Shown: piece by piece, positions 21,546 through 32,023 of the stretch
How positions within the stretch are numbered: the first letter of the stretch is position 1
Layout: the number at the start of each line of letters is the position of its first letter
Assembly (NCBI GenBank): GCA_903894425.1
Contig: CAITQC010000011.1
Coordinates: 1-41,229 of the forward strand
Source of the DNA: an uncultured Actinomycetes bacterium
GTDB lineage: Bacteria; Actinomycetota; Actinomycetes; Nanopelagicales; Nanopelagicaceae
Length of the DNA stretch: 41,229 nt
Direction of reading: 5' to 3'
Notes under the pieces: generated by a model
Seen by the model: the letters and a program-made list of their open reading frames with translations, nothing else
What the model was told of the DNA's origin: nothing
The model's database searches: none
Program-made: the position numbers and the translations under genes

Positions 21546-23197
21546 CAACATTTGCAGATCGTCCAACGATTACCAATGTTCCGCCTTTGCCACCTCAAAA
21601 AGGTAAGGCCTTCGTAAAGTGGATTACATCAACTGATCACAAAACAATCGGCTATCTATATTTGATGACTTCTTTTGCATGGTTTCTTATCGGCGGCGTC
21701 TTAGCTCTTGCTCTACGTAGCGAACTAGCGCGTCCTGGCATGCAGTTCTTAAGCGCCGAGCAGTACAACCAGATTTTCACAATGCACGGAACGATTATGT
21801 TATTGATGTTTGCAACCCCGCTCTTTGTTGGCTTTGCAAATGTGATCATGCCACTGCAAATTGGCGCAGCAGATGTGGCTTTCCCGCGTCTGAATATGCT
21901 TTCTTATTGGCTATATCTTTTCGGTGGCCTAATGGCATTCGCTGGCTTTTTATCTCCAGGTGGGGCAGCTTCATTTGGTTGGACTGTTTATGTTCCACTT
22001 TCAAACTCAATTTACTCACCAGGTATCGGTGCAGATCTTTGGCTACTAGGTTTAGCTGTTGGTGGTATCGGAACAATTCTTGGTGGCGTTAATTTCATTA
22101 CAACGATTTTCACCATGCGCGCTCCGGGCATGACGATGTTTCGTATGTCGATCTTTTCATGGAACGTGTTGTTGACATCAATCCTTGTGCTTCTTGCTTT
22201 TCCACCACTTGCAGCAGCTCTGCTAGGTCTTGAATCTGATCGTATTTACGGCACGCACCTTTTTGATCCAGCAAATGGCGGGGCAATGTTGTTCCAGCAT
22301 TTGTTCTGGTTCTTCGGCCACCCTGAGGTGTATATCTTGGCCCTTCCATTTTTCGGTGTTGCTACCGAGATTTTGCCGGTATTTAGTCGAAAGCCCATCT
22401 TTGGTTATAAGGGCCTTATTGCGGCAACAATTGCTATCTCAGCGCTCTCGGTTTCAGTCTGGGCGCACCATATGTTTGCAACAGGTCAGGTCTTGTTGCC
22501 CTTCTTCTCTTTCATGACATTCCTAATCGGTGTTCCGACCGGTGTTAAATTCTTCAACTGGATCGGAACAATGTGGCGCGGTCACGTAACTTTTGAAACT
22601 CCGATGTTGTGGGTTATGGGCTTTTTGGTCACATTCCTTTTCGGTGGATTAACAGGAATTATTTTGGCATCACCGCCTCTTGATTTTGCAGTCTCTGCAA
22701 GTTATTTCGTCGTTGCTCACTTCCACTATGTTCTTTTTGGAACAGTGGTTTTTGCGATGTTTGCCGGATTCTATTTCTGGTGGCCAAAGATGACGGGACG
22801 TATGCTCAATGAGCGTCTTGGAAAAATTCACTTCTGGACAACTTTTATTGGCTTCCACTTAACTTTCCTCATTCAGCACTGGTTGGGAATCAAGGGATTC
22901 CCACGCCGCTATGCCGACTACTTGCCAACCGATGGCTTCACATTTATGAACGAAGTTTCAACAATTGGCTCATTCCTTCTGGCATTTTCGATGATTCCAT
23001 TCATGATCAACGTATGGATAACACGCAAATCACCTTTGGTTGGAGTCGATGATCCTTGGGGTTATGGATCATCTCTTGAGTGGGCAACTTCTTGTCCACC
23101 ACCACGCCACAATTTCTTAACGATGCCTCGCATCTCATCAGAGCGACCAGCATTTGATCTGCACCATCCACATATCAAGACTGAAGGGCACAAATAA
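21542..23197 (+). CDS. ctaD: Cytochrome c oxidase subunit I
   Basis: [46 protein letters not shown] motifs. Confidence 0.98.
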   Translation: MTTFADRPTITNVPPLPPQKGKAFVKWITSTDHKTIGYLYLMTSFAWFLIGGVLALALRSELARPGMQFLSAEQYNQIFTMHGTIMLLMFATPLFVGFANVIMPLQIGAADVAFPRLNMLSYWLYLFGGLMAFAGFLSPGGAASFGWTVYVPLSNSIYSPGIGADLWLLGLAVGGIGTILGGVNFITTIFTMRAPGMTMFRMSIFSWNVLLTSILVLLAFPPLAAALLGLESDRIYGTHLFDPANGGAMLFQHLFWFFGHPEVYILALPFFGVATEILPVFSRKPIFGYKGLIAATIAISALSVSVWAHHMFATGQVLLPFFSFMTFLIGVPTGVKFFNWIGTMWRGHVTFETPMLWVMGFLVTFLFGGLTGIILASPPLDFAVSASYFVVAHFHYVLFGTVVFAMFAGFYFWWPKMTGRMLNERLGKIHFWTTFIGFHLTFLIQHWLGIKGFPRRYADYLPTDGFTFMNEVSTIGSFLLAFSMIPFMINVWITRKSPLVGVDDPWGYGSSLEWATSCPPPRHNFLTMPRISSERPAFDLHHPHIKTEGHK

Positions 23198-23200
23198 ACT

Positions 23201-23605
23201 ATGAAGGTTTCATGGCAGCTCTTTATTGGTCTTGCACTGTTCTATGTTTTGATGACAATCGTCTATTGGCAGGTGGGCGGTGAACCTGTAGGCATCGGTG
23301 GAATGGCTCTTGCATCCGGCCTTGCTGGCATGGTGGGCTTTTATGTTTGGTTTACTCAAAAGCGTATTGGTGCAATTCTTCCTGAAGATAACCTAACTGC
23401 ACAGATTTCAGATGGTGCTGGAGATTTAGGCTTCTACAGCCCGCACTCATGGTGGCCATTGCCTGTTGGCTTAAGCTCATGCGCATTAAGCCTGTCCCTA
23501 ATTATCGGTTGGTGGCTAACTTTGATTGCTTTGGGAGCACTGGTGATTTCAATCATCGGTATGGTCACAGAGTATGAGAAGCCGTTGAAAGCCACAGCCC
23601 ACTAA
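23201..23605 (+). CDS. ctaF: Actinobacterial cytochrome c oxidase subunit IV
   Basis: 134 aa, four hydrophobic segments, directly after ctaD; MKVSWQLFIGLALFYVLMTIVYW. Confidence 0.9.
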   Translation: MKVSWQLFIGLALFYVLMTIVYWQVGGEPVGIGGMALASGLAGMVGFYVWFTQKRIGAILPEDNLTAQISDGAGDLGFYSPHSWWPLPVGLSSCALSLSLIIGWWLTLIALGALVISIIGMVTEYEKPLKATAH

Positions 23606-24078
23606 TGTCGCAAGTTCGTGCGCAAATCTTGGATGTTGATTATCCATATACAGCAGCTGCACGAATAACTATCAATGCCCCAGCATCGGCAATCTTTGAT
23701 TTATTAGCAAATCCTCGCGCGCATTCCTCCTTTGATGGTTCAGGAACAATTACAAAATCCATATCTGGGCCCGATCGACTTTTCCTTGGTGCAAAGTTCG
23801 GTATGGCGATGAAGATTAAGGTGCCTTATCGCATAACCAATACCGTGGTTGCTTTTGATGAAAACAAGAAGATTACGTGGTCCCACTTAATGAAGTGGAC
23901 CTGGTCTTACGAACTTCTTGAACTTGGAAATGGGCAGACGCAAGTAACCGAGATATTCGATGGAAGTAAAATTTCAGCAGTATCGCGTTGGTATTTAAGG
24001 AAGACCGGTTCATTTCTACGTAATCCAAAGTGGATGGCAAAGTCACTAGTACGTTTGAAGGCGATCTGCGAAGGTTGA
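23605..24078 (+). CDS. SRPBCC (START/Bet v1-like) family protein
   Basis: ARITINAPASAIFDLLANPRAHSSFDGSGTI...; overlaps ctaF stop by 1 bp. Confidence 0.85.
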   Translation: MSQVRAQILDVDYPYTAAARITINAPASAIFDLLANPRAHSSFDGSGTITKSISGPDRLFLGAKFGMAMKIKVPYRITNTVVAFDENKKITWSHLMKWTWSYELLELGNGQTQVTEIFDGSKISAVSRWYLRKTGSFLRNPKWMAKSLVRLKAICEG

Positions 24079-24932
24079 AAACCGCACGATTAGCCCCATA
24101 TCTCTTTGTTTTTCTCTGGAGCACCGGTTTTGTAGGTGCTAAATATGGTTTGCCATATGCCGATCCATTTATCTTTTTATCTCTACGGGTCTTTATTGCA
24201 GCAGGATTTCTCCTTTTAGTTGCTCGATTGATGAAAGCACCAATTGCCATTGGAGCAGATGCAGTGAAGAAATCCTCACTCATCGGAGTTTTTCTACACG
24301 CCTTCTATCTTGGCGGAGTCTTCTTTGCTATTTCTCGAGGTGTTGCAGCCGGTGTTGCAGCTGTTATAACTAGTTTGCAACCAGTATTTGTATCTATTTT
24401 GGCAGTAAGAGTCTTGGGCGAGAAGTTACGCGCCGTGCAAGTTGGCGGCCTGTTACTTGGATTAATAGGAGTCGTCCTTGTGCTAGGTCCCACATTTGAT
24501 AGCTCAGTTTCGAAATTAGGTATCGCAGCGGTTTTTGTTGCACTCTTTGGAAGCACAACGGCAACTTTGATGCAAAAGAAATTTGGTTCAGGCATACCGA
24601 TGATGGCAGGCACCGCATATCAGTACTTGGCTAGCGGAGTTGTCTTAGCGATAGCAGCACTTGCAACCAATGGAATGCATATTGATTTCACCCCCAAGTT
24701 TGTAGCAGCTATGACCTGGCTAATCCTTGCTCTTTCTGTTGGGGCTGTTCTACTATTCCTATGGTTACTTAATACGGGTAGTGCGGCTTCAGTATCTTCT
24801 CTGTTTTACCTAGTGCCACCTGCAACAGCTCTCGAAGCCTTTGTATTATTTGGGGAAAAAGTAAACACCCAGGGCTTCCTTGGAATAGGAATAACGGCCC
24901 TAGGTGTTTGGCTTGTAATACGTAAAAACTAA
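24075..24932 (+). CDS. EamA/DMT-family transporter
   Basis: PYLFVFLWSTGFVGAKYGLPYADP...; ten-TM pattern; likely TTG start at 24075 overlapping previous TGA (ttga). Confidence 0.9.
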   Translation: MKTARLAPYLFVFLWSTGFVGAKYGLPYADPFIFLSLRVFIAAGFLLLVARLMKAPIAIGADAVKKSSLIGVFLHAFYLGGVFFAISRGVAAGVAAVITSLQPVFVSILAVRVLGEKLRAVQVGGLLLGLIGVVLVLGPTFDSSVSKLGIAAVFVALFGSTTATLMQKKFGSGIPMMAGTAYQYLASGVVLAIAALATNGMHIDFTPKFVAAMTWLILALSVGAVLLFLWLLNTGSAASVSSLFYLVPPATALEAFVLFGEKVNTQGFLGIGITALGVWLVIRKN

Positions 24933-26519
24933 CTAGTGGTGTTCGATCTCCTTGAGTTCTTGATCTGTCACCTTAGGAACAGCAACTGCATGAGCCTTAC
25001 TTAGGCGTCGACGGAGTTTGCTCTTAAGTGAACCTGGTCGACGTACTCCACGAGAGTCGGTATCTTCGATTTCCAAGACAGATGCTTGTTCATGTGAAGT
25101 AAGGATGAATGCTTTTTCTGCAGAAATCGGTGCATGGACTTCAACGAACTCGCCATGTGGCAAACGAAGAAGACGACCCGTTTCAGTGCCATGAAGCAAG
25201 AGGTCACGGTCTGCACGCTGCAGAGACAGGCACAGGCGCTTTGTGATTACAAATGCAATTGGTGGAAGAACAAAGATGCCGATGCGTGAGAACCACATAA
25301 TCTGATTGATTGAGAGATCAAAACTAGTGGCCAAAATATCATTGCCACCATTGATGAGTGCGACCATCACGAAAGTGATCGACATGACGCCAAGCGCTGT
25401 TCGGTTAGGCACGTTTCGTGGGCGATCAAGCAAGTGATGTTCGCGCTTATCTCCAGTTATCCAACTTTCAATAAATGGATATAACGCCATTCCAGTAAAG
25501 ACAATACCGGGAACAATTAACGCTGGAATCAGAATATTCCAAGAGATTGTGTGGCCGAATGCATGAGTTTCAAGAGGGGGAGCCATGCGTACAAGACCAT
25601 CAAGCCAACCCATGTACCAGTCAGGTTGTGAACCTGCTGAAATCTGACCTGGCGTGTATGGGCCATAAAGCCAGATCGGGTTAATCGATGCGACTGCCGA
25701 TAAAAATGCAATTACGCCAAATACTACGAAGAAGAATCCTCCAGCTTTAGCCATATAGACAGGCAAGATTGGATGTCCAACAACGTTCTTTTCTGTACGT
25801 CCAACGCCTGGGAACTGGGTGTGCTTTTGGTACCAAACTAGCATGACGTGAATTGTGATGACTGCCAGAAAGGCTCCGGGAATTAGTAAAACATGGAGTG
25901 TAAAGATGCGCGGAATAAATCCGACCCCAGGAAATGCCCCACCAAAGAGGAAGAAAGATATGTAAGTACCAACGACTGGAATTGCTTGAATAATCGCTGA
26001 AGTAATACGAAGACCAGTTCCAGAGAGCAAATCATCTGGAAGCGAGTAGCCAAAGAGACCCTCAACAAAACCAAGAGTCAAAAGTAAGATTCCAAGGATC
26101 CAGTTAAACTCACGAGGCTTTCTAAATGCCCCGGTAAAGAAGACGCGCAAAAGGTGAGCAACGATTGCTGCCATGAAAATATTTGCTGCCCAGTGGTGAA
26201 TTTGACGCATCAAAAGCCCGCCGCGAACTTCAAAGGAGATATCCAGAGTCGAAGCGTAGGCCGCAGACATCTTGAGTCCCTTAAGAGGCTCGTAGACTCC
26301 GTTGTAAATTACATCGCGCTGTGAGGGATCAAACCAAAAAGTTAAGAAAGTTCCAGATAGCAGCAAGATGATGAATGAATACATGCAAACTTCACCAAGC
26401 ATAAATGACCAGTGATCAGGAAAGACTTTGTTAAGAGATTTCTTTACCCAACCCGCTGCTCCTGTCCGCTCATCAACGTAATTGGCCACAGATCCAATTG
26501 TTTTTTCCATAGGTGTCAT
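24933..26519 (-). CDS. qcrB: Menaquinol-cytochrome c reductase cytochrome b subunit
   Basis: HHWAANIFMAAIVAHLLRVFFTGAFRKPRE, SQPDWYMGWLDGLVR; long C-terminal extension typical of actinobacterial QcrB. Confidence 0.97.
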   Translation of the reverse strand: MTPMEKTIGSVANYVDERTGAAGWVKKSLNKVFPDHWSFMLGEVCMYSFIILLLSGTFLTFWFDPSQRDVIYNGVYEPLKGLKMSAAYASTLDISFEVRGGLLMRQIHHWAANIFMAAIVAHLLRVFFTGAFRKPREFNWILGILLLTLGFVEGLFGYSLPDDLLSGTGLRITSAIIQAIPVVGTYISFFLFGGAFPGVGFIPRIFTLHVLLIPGAFLAVITIHVMLVWYQKHTQFPGVGRTEKNVVGHPILPVYMAKAGGFFFVVFGVIAFLSAVASINPIWLYGPYTPGQISAGSQPDWYMGWLDGLVRMAPPLETHAFGHTISWNILIPALIVPGIVFTGMALYPFIESWITGDKREHHLLDRPRNVPNRTALGVMSITFVMVALINGGNDILATSFDLSINQIMWFSRIGIFVLPPIAFVITKRLCLSLQRADRDLLLHGTETGRLLRLPHGEFVEVHAPISAEKAFILTSHEQASVLEIEDTDSRGVRRPGSLKSKLRRRLSKAHAVAVPKVTDQELKEIEHH

Positions 26520-27511
26520 TGTGAGTTACGCTCCCAGAAACTAGGTCCGACCGGTTCATTAAATGCTGCACGTGCTATTAAATAACCCTCGGCATCGATA
26601 GTGATATCTAACTGAGGAAGTGGGCGTGCTGCTGGCCCGAAAATTACTTTTGCTCCGCGGGTCACATCAAAAGTTGATTGGTGACATGGACACAGCAAGT
26701 GTTTTGTTTGCTGTTCATAAAGTGCAACTGCACAACCCATATGTGAACAGATTTTAGAGAAGGCGATAATTCCATCATGAGTCATCGCTAATTTCTCAGG
26801 AGTAAGTTGGAAATCCTGCTCACGCAAACGAATCAAGAGAACTGGATCCTTGGCGATATCACTCAGTGGGCGTTCATCTAGATGTTCAACCGCTGGCAGG
26901 ACCTGCACTACTGCGCCTACTTCAAGATCTGAAGCCAAGATTGGGCGGTTGCCCGGATCAGTTAGTAGTCGCGTTCCAGCCTTCCAGTTAGTTGTTTCCA
27001 ACTGCTTTTTTGGAAGAGGACCAAGATCGCGCAGCAGTAAAACTGGTGGAAGTGCAAACAGACCAAGAGATGCACCTAGTGAGCGCTTAATGAGTTTGCG
27101 TCGACCGAGTTGCACTCCTGCTACGCCTTCTTTAACAGTTTTTACAAACTCTTCACGATCTGAATCACTAGAGCGAAATTCATGACGATGATTGATCACT
27201 TCTTTGTCCGACATCAAAGTCTTGGCCCAGTGGATTGCTGCGATTCCAAGGAAAAATAGTGACATCGCCATACCGATACCGATTCCCAATTGCTGTGCGT
27301 TTTGATCGCCCATAACTGGAATAAAGATAAAGACATCGTTAGCAACATAGATGTATGAATAAATCAGAAGTAGAGAGCCGACTCCGGAAAGCGCAAAGAG
27401 AATTGCAACTTGTTGCTCGGCGCGTTTCTCAGCCTTGGGATTAACATCAGTTGCACGTGGCTCATGGACAGGGACTGCTGAATCCTGCGTTGGGATTAAT
27501 TCATTAGACAC
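26516..27511 (-). CDS. qcrA: Rieske iron-sulfur subunit
   Basis: CSHMGCAV ... CPCHQSTFD Rieske cluster motifs; N-terminal TM helices. Confidence 0.97.
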   Translation of the reverse strand: MSNELIPTQDSAVPVHEPRATDVNPKAEKRAEQQVAILFALSGVGSLLLIYSYIYVANDVFIFIPVMGDQNAQQLGIGIGMAMSLFFLGIAAIHWAKTLMSDKEVINHRHEFRSSDSDREEFVKTVKEGVAGVQLGRRKLIKRSLGASLGLFALPPVLLLRDLGPLPKKQLETTNWKAGTRLLTDPGNRPILASDLEVGAVVQVLPAVEHLDERPLSDIAKDPVLLIRLREQDFQLTPEKLAMTHDGIIAFSKICSHMGCAVALYEQQTKHLLCPCHQSTFDVTRGAKVIFGPAARPLPQLDITIDAEGYLIARAAFNEPVGPSFWERNSQ

Positions 27512-27518
27512 GTCGCGA

Positions 27519-28310
27519 TTACCTTGCTCTCGTAGTTAGCCATACTGCAATACCAATAAGCATTCCGATACCTAGAACCCAAGCTAAGAGACCCTCAGTC
27601 ACAGGTCCGATTCGACCCATTGTTGCTCCACCCAGATTTGGTTCGGCCTCTGCCGACTTGATCCACTTGATAAGTGAAAGTTTTTCAGCAGGGGTAATTG
27701 TCTTATCGCTAAACACTGGCATTGATTGTGGGCCAGTAATTAAAGCTTCGTAGATATATTTAGCATCAACGCCCATCAATGTTGGTGCGAACTTGCCTTG
27801 CGTTAGTGCTCCACCTTGGCCAGCAAAGTTGTGGCACATCGCGCAGTTATTACGAAAGAGTTCGCCACCTTCTGCTGTGCTGCCATCTCGTTCGTAGTTG
27901 AGTACTGAATCCTCTGGAATAGCTGGTCCCGGAGCAAGAGATGCCACATATGCTGCTAGCGCAGCGGTTTCTTGTGCGTCATATACAGGCTCTTTTCGCA
28001 TAGCCTGAGTGCTCATATCGGCCATAGGCATGCGTCCTGTGCCTACTTGGAAATCAACCGAGGCTGCACCAACTCCGATGAGAGATGGAGCAATAGCACC
28101 GCCTTCAGCATTTAATCCGTGGCAGGAAGAACAGCCTTTTAAGAAGATTTGTTTTCCTTCATCGATAGCTGCTGAGCGAGCAAAAGTAGTTGGAGATTGT
28201 TTTACAGTTGCACTTGCAACAGAAAAGGTTGTTCCAATTGCAAGCAATGCAATGATCAAGAGAAATGGCCCTGCTGCCTTATGGCGACGGTAACGAGATA
28301 AGCGTTTCAC
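27519..28310 (-). CDS. qcrC: Diheme cytochrome c subunit of the bc1 complex
   Basis: Two CxxCH motifs: CSSCHGLNAEGG and CAMCHNFAGQGG; N- and C-terminal TM helices. Confidence 0.97.
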   Translation of the reverse strand: MKRLSRYRRHKAAGPFLLIIALLAIGTTFSVASATVKQSPTTFARSAAIDEGKQIFLKGCSSCHGLNAEGGAIAPSLIGVGAASVDFQVGTGRMPMADMSTQAMRKEPVYDAQETAALAAYVASLAPGPAIPEDSVLNYERDGSTAEGGELFRNNCAMCHNFAGQGGALTQGKFAPTLMGVDAKYIYEALITGPQSMPVFSDKTITPAEKLSLIKWIKSAEAEPNLGGATMGRIGPVTEGLLAWVLGIGMLIGIAVWLTTRAR

Positions 28311-28327
28311 GAAGTGATTGTGCTCCC

Positions 28328-28957
28328 TTACTTAATGAGGTAAATCGCAGAGAAAAGTGCGATCCACACGACGTCGACGAAGTGCCAATAATATGAAACT
28401 ACGATTGCTGTTGTTGCTTGTTCGTGAGTGAAGCGTCGCGCCTTAGCTACGCGGATCATGACAATTAGGAAAGCAATAAGCCCACCCGTTACGTGTAGAC
28501 CGTGAAAACCTGTAGCAATGAAAAATACTGAACCATAGGCAGTAGATGAAAGAGTCAGGCCCTCTTGAACAAGGGAAGCGTATTCAAAGATTTGACCACC
28601 GATAAAGAATGCACCCATGAGGAAAGTCAACGCAAACCATTCGCGCATTCCCCATTTATTAATCTGAATGATGGAACCTGTGCGGCGATTTTGAAAACGC
28701 TCTGCAGCAAAAACTCCGAACTGACATGTAACCGAGGAGAGAACAAGAATTGTTGTGTTGAGTGCGGCAAAGGGAATATTAAGAATATGGTTTGACTCGG
28801 TCCAAATGGTGGGTCCTTGCACTGCACGCGTAGTGAAGTAGATTGCAAAGAGTGCTGCGAAGAACATGAGCTCGCTGGAAAGCCAGACGATTGTTCCAAC
28901 AGCTACCGCGTTGGGGCGAGTGATTTTGTGATGGGCCGTTACGGCTGCGCTTGACAT
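28328..28957 (-). CDS. ctaE: Cytochrome c oxidase subunit III
   Basis: [52 protein letters not shown] motifs. Confidence 0.97.
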   Translation of the reverse strand: MSSAAVTAHHKITRPNAVAVGTIVWLSSELMFFAALFAIYFTTRAVQGPTIWTESNHILNIPFAALNTTILVLSSVTCQFGVFAAERFQNRRTGSIIQINKWGMREWFALTFLMGAFFIGGQIFEYASLVQEGLTLSSTAYGSVFFIATGFHGLHVTGGLIAFLIVMIRVAKARRFTHEQATTAIVVSYYWHFVDVVWIALFSAIYLIK

Positions 28958-29107
28958 GAGGGCGATTATTCCCGAAATTCACGCCTGCGTCTGCCAACTA
29001 GCCCCAGAACCAGAGAGTATTCCCCGCCTGCAGGGGTGAAACAGGCCACAGGGTTTTAGCGTTAAAAAGCGCGTGCGACACAGGCATCTGCGGCTTAGAC
29101 TTGGAGC

Positions 29108-29509
29108 ATGGCCAAGAAGCAGATTGTTGTTTATTCAGATGACTCATCCACCCGAACTGCGATTATTAGCGCCCTAGGCGTTCGCAGCGCCAGTGATCTT
29201 GATGAGAACCAAATTCACGAGTTCGCTACTGGCCCTGCGCTACGTGCATTTGTCGATAGCAAGGCAAATGTCGATCTCTTTATTCTTGATGGCGAAGCGG
29301 CCCCTGAAGGTGGGATGGGTCTTGCCCGCCAGCTTAAGGATGAGGTCTTTAACTGCGCACCTGTATTAGTGATCACTGGGCGTAAAGAGGATGCCTGGCT
29401 AGCTGCTTGGTCTTTAGCTGAAGCATCAGTTGTTCATCCGATAGATCCATTTACATTGGCCAAGAGCGCTGCAGAACTGCTTCGCGGCACAAAGCTTGCA
29501 ACGGTCTAA
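29108..29509 (+). CDS. Small stand-alone receiver-like (response regulator-like) protein
   Basis: 133 aa; acidic pair SDD, candidate phospho-acceptor in LFILDGEAAPEGG, VITG; conserved Lys apparently replaced (VVHPIDP). Confidence 0.7.
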   Translation: MAKKQIVVYSDDSSTRTAIISALGVRSASDLDENQIHEFATGPALRAFVDSKANVDLFILDGEAAPEGGMGLARQLKDEVFNCAPVLVITGRKEDAWLAAWSLAEASVVHPIDPFTLAKSAAELLRGTKLATV

Positions 29510-29520
29510 ATAAGCATTAG

Positions 29521-30567
29521 ATGAATCACGATCTGTGGGATCGATACATCGGCATCCTTGAAAATGGTTTGGATTTAGAACCTGTAGATGTTCAGTGGTG
29601 CATGAAGCAGATTTTAGAGGACAAGGCAGATATAGAGCTTATAAAAAGATTTCTAGTAGCGCTAAAAACCAAAGGTGAAACTTCTGAAGAGGTGAGCGCT
29701 CTTGTAGGGCAGATGTATCAATATTCATCACCTATCTCAATTACAGAACGCGCAGTAGACACAGTAGGCACCGGCGGTGATGGTGCTCATACGATAAATA
29801 TTTCAACAACTGCGGCGATAATAGCTGCAGCCGCTGGAGCAAAAGTTGTGAAGCATGGAAATCGTGCTGCATCTTCAAAGTCAGGGGCAGCAGATCTACT
29901 TGAAGCTTTAGGTATTGCAATAACTCTGGATGGAAAAGGTGTTGAAGCGACCTTTGCGCAATTAGGAATTGGTTTTTGTTTTGCACCTGTGTTTCATCCT
30001 GCTATGCGTTTTGCCGCTCCTGCTAGAAAAGAGCTAGCTGTTCCTACAGTTTTTAATATTTTGGGACCTCTTGCCAATCCTGCTAAGCCGAAGGCGGCGG
30101 CGATAGGTGTGGCAAATGAACGAATGCATTTAGTAATGGCCCAAGTGCTAGGAGATAAGGGCGTTGATGGTTTTGTCTTTCGTGGAGACGATGGACTGGA
30201 TGAAATTACTCTTGCTACAACTACTTCGGTATTGACAATCGGCAATGGTGAAATTTCAAGTGATTTAATCGATCCTCTTGATTTTTCAATTCCACGAGCT
30301 CCAATTTCATCTTTAATTGGTGGCGATGCATCAGAAAACGCACGTATTTCTCTAGCGATTTTTTCGGGGGAAAAGGGAGCCCCACGTGATGCTGTTGTTC
30401 TCAATGCTGCTGCGGCAATCGCTGCTTATGAGGCAAAGATGGAGCTTTCACTTCACGATCGCATGGCAATAGGAGTTGAAAAAGCAATCAAGGCCATTGA
30501 TAGTGGGGCGGCTTCGAATCTAGTTATCAAGTGGGCACAACTTAGCCAACAACTAGCCTCTTCTTAA
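29521..30567 (+). CDS. trpD: Anthranilate phosphoribosyltransferase
   Basis: VGTGGDGAHTINISTTAAIIAAAAGAKVVKHGNRAASSKSGAADLLEALG. Confidence 0.96.
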   Translation: MNHDLWDRYIGILENGLDLEPVDVQWCMKQILEDKADIELIKRFLVALKTKGETSEEVSALVGQMYQYSSPISITERAVDTVGTGGDGAHTINISTTAAIIAAAAGAKVVKHGNRAASSKSGAADLLEALGIAITLDGKGVEATFAQLGIGFCFAPVFHPAMRFAAPARKELAVPTVFNILGPLANPAKPKAAAIGVANERMHLVMAQVLGDKGVDGFVFRGDDGLDEITLATTTSVLTIGNGEISSDLIDPLDFSIPRAPISSLIGGDASENARISLAIFSGEKGAPRDAVVLNAAAAIAAYEAKMELSLHDRMAIGVEKAIKAIDSGAASNLVIKWAQLSQQLASS

Positions 30568-31138
30568 TTTTTTTAAATTCAGGCAACGTTGTAATTCCAA
30601 AACCACCAAGGCGTTCGATAATCCCATGCAAAACATCAACCGTTGCTCGTGCATCATCGAGGGCTCTGTGGGTTGGGGAAGTCGTTGCTCCAAAAAACTG
30701 AGCCAAGGTAGCTAATTTGCAGTTAATGACATCATCTTTAGTTAAGACGTATCGAGCAAGACGGGCAGTATCTGCAACATGATGCTTAGGCCACGGATAA
30801 TCCAGAATAACCGCCGCCGCTTTTAAAAAGCCAATATCGAATGGTGCATTATGTGCGACTAAGACATTCTCATTTTCTGGCCCAAGGAATTCGATAAAAG
30901 TTGGAAAGATTTCATTTATGCGCGGTGCATCCATGAGCATTGCATCAGTGATTCCTGTTAATTGAGTGATGAACGGGCTTATCGAAAGCCCTGGGTTAAC
31001 AAAGGATTGGAACTCGCCAATGATCTGTCCACCTTTGACTTTGACCGCACCGATTTCGGTTATGCCAGCGCCCGTTGACGGGGCTGCTCCTGAAGTTTCA
31101 AGATCTAGAACAACAAATGTTGTTTGAGAAAGATGCAT
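30542..31138 (-). CDS. DnaQ-like 3'-5' exonuclease (DEDD)
   Basis: TTFVVLDLETSGAAP, AHNAPFDIGFLKA, HRALDDARATVDVL exonuclease motifs; start 31138 (or 31168). Confidence 0.92.
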   Translation of the reverse strand: MHLSQTTFVVLDLETSGAAPSTGAGITEIGAVKVKGGQIIGEFQSFVNPGLSISPFITQLTGITDAMLMDAPRINEIFPTFIEFLGPENENVLVAHNAPFDIGFLKAAAVILDYPWPKHHVADTARLARYVLTKDDVINCKLATLAQFFGATTSPTHRALDDARATVDVLHGIIERLGGFGITTLPEFKKIKKRLVVG

Positions 31139-31193
31139 GTCGGCAATAGTAAATGATTGCACCGTCATTAACTTCGGGCGTATTCTTAGGCCT

Positions 31194-31967
31194 ATGGCAG
31201 TTGAAACGGCACCTCCCGGATGGATGCAAGATTGGTCAGCGCAGGGTTCGGGCAAAAATGCACGCACAGGAGTCTTATTGCTCCATGGATTTACGGGCGC
31301 GCCTCCTTCAATGCGCCCTTGGGGAGAGTTTCTACATTCAAAGGGTTACACCGTTCGTGTTCCTTTGTTGCCCGGTCATGGAACACAACCGGCAGATCTC
31401 AATAAAGTGAAGTGGCAGGAGTGGCCAACCAAAGTTCAAGCTGAACTCGAAGAGTTGTACAAGAGTTGTGATTACGTATTCATTGCTGGTTTATCTATGG
31501 GTGGTGGAACAACACTTAACGTAGCGATTGAAAATAACGATCGCTTAACGGGAATTATTCTCGTTAACCCAATGATTCATGTAGCTTTCATGCCACATCA
31601 ATTGGCTTATGTAGTATCGCATTTTCAAAAATTGCGTTCAAGTGTCGGCAATGACATCAAGCGCCCAGGAATCACCGAACATGGATACGACGCACTACCC
31701 ACTCGTGGGGTGTATGAACTCTTGAAGATGTTGAAAATTACTCGCAAGAATCTAAATAAAGTAACAGTTCCAGTACAACTCTTTCATTCAGTCGAGGACC
31801 ACACATTGCCAGTAACAAATACTGAAATCATCATGGCCGGCTTAGGTTCAACCAATAAATCACGCATCGAGCTTGTTAATAGTTATCACGTTGCTACATT
31901 GGATTATGACCAGGAGCTGATTTTCCAGAACTCTGTGACATTTATAGAAGGGCTATCCAAGCAGTAG
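31194..31967 (+). CDS. Alpha/beta hydrolase (monoglyceride lipase/carboxylesterase-like)
   Basis: GVLLLHGFTGAPPSMRPWGE, FIAGLSMGGGTTLN nucleophile elbow (GLSMG), C-terminal SYHVATLD. Confidence 0.9.
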   Translation: MAVETAPPGWMQDWSAQGSGKNARTGVLLLHGFTGAPPSMRPWGEFLHSKGYTVRVPLLPGHGTQPADLNKVKWQEWPTKVQAELEELYKSCDYVFIAGLSMGGGTTLNVAIENNDRLTGIILVNPMIHVAFMPHQLAYVVSHFQKLRSSVGNDIKRPGITEHGYDALPTRGVYELLKMLKITRKNLNKVTVPVQLFHSVEDHTLPVTNTEIIMAGLGSTNKSRIELVNSYHVATLDYDQELIFQNSVTFIEGLSKQ

Positions 31968-32023
31968 TGCTGGCACTTAGCTGAAATGTTTTAACTATTT
32001 CATTGGTTGCATAACCTGCGGAT

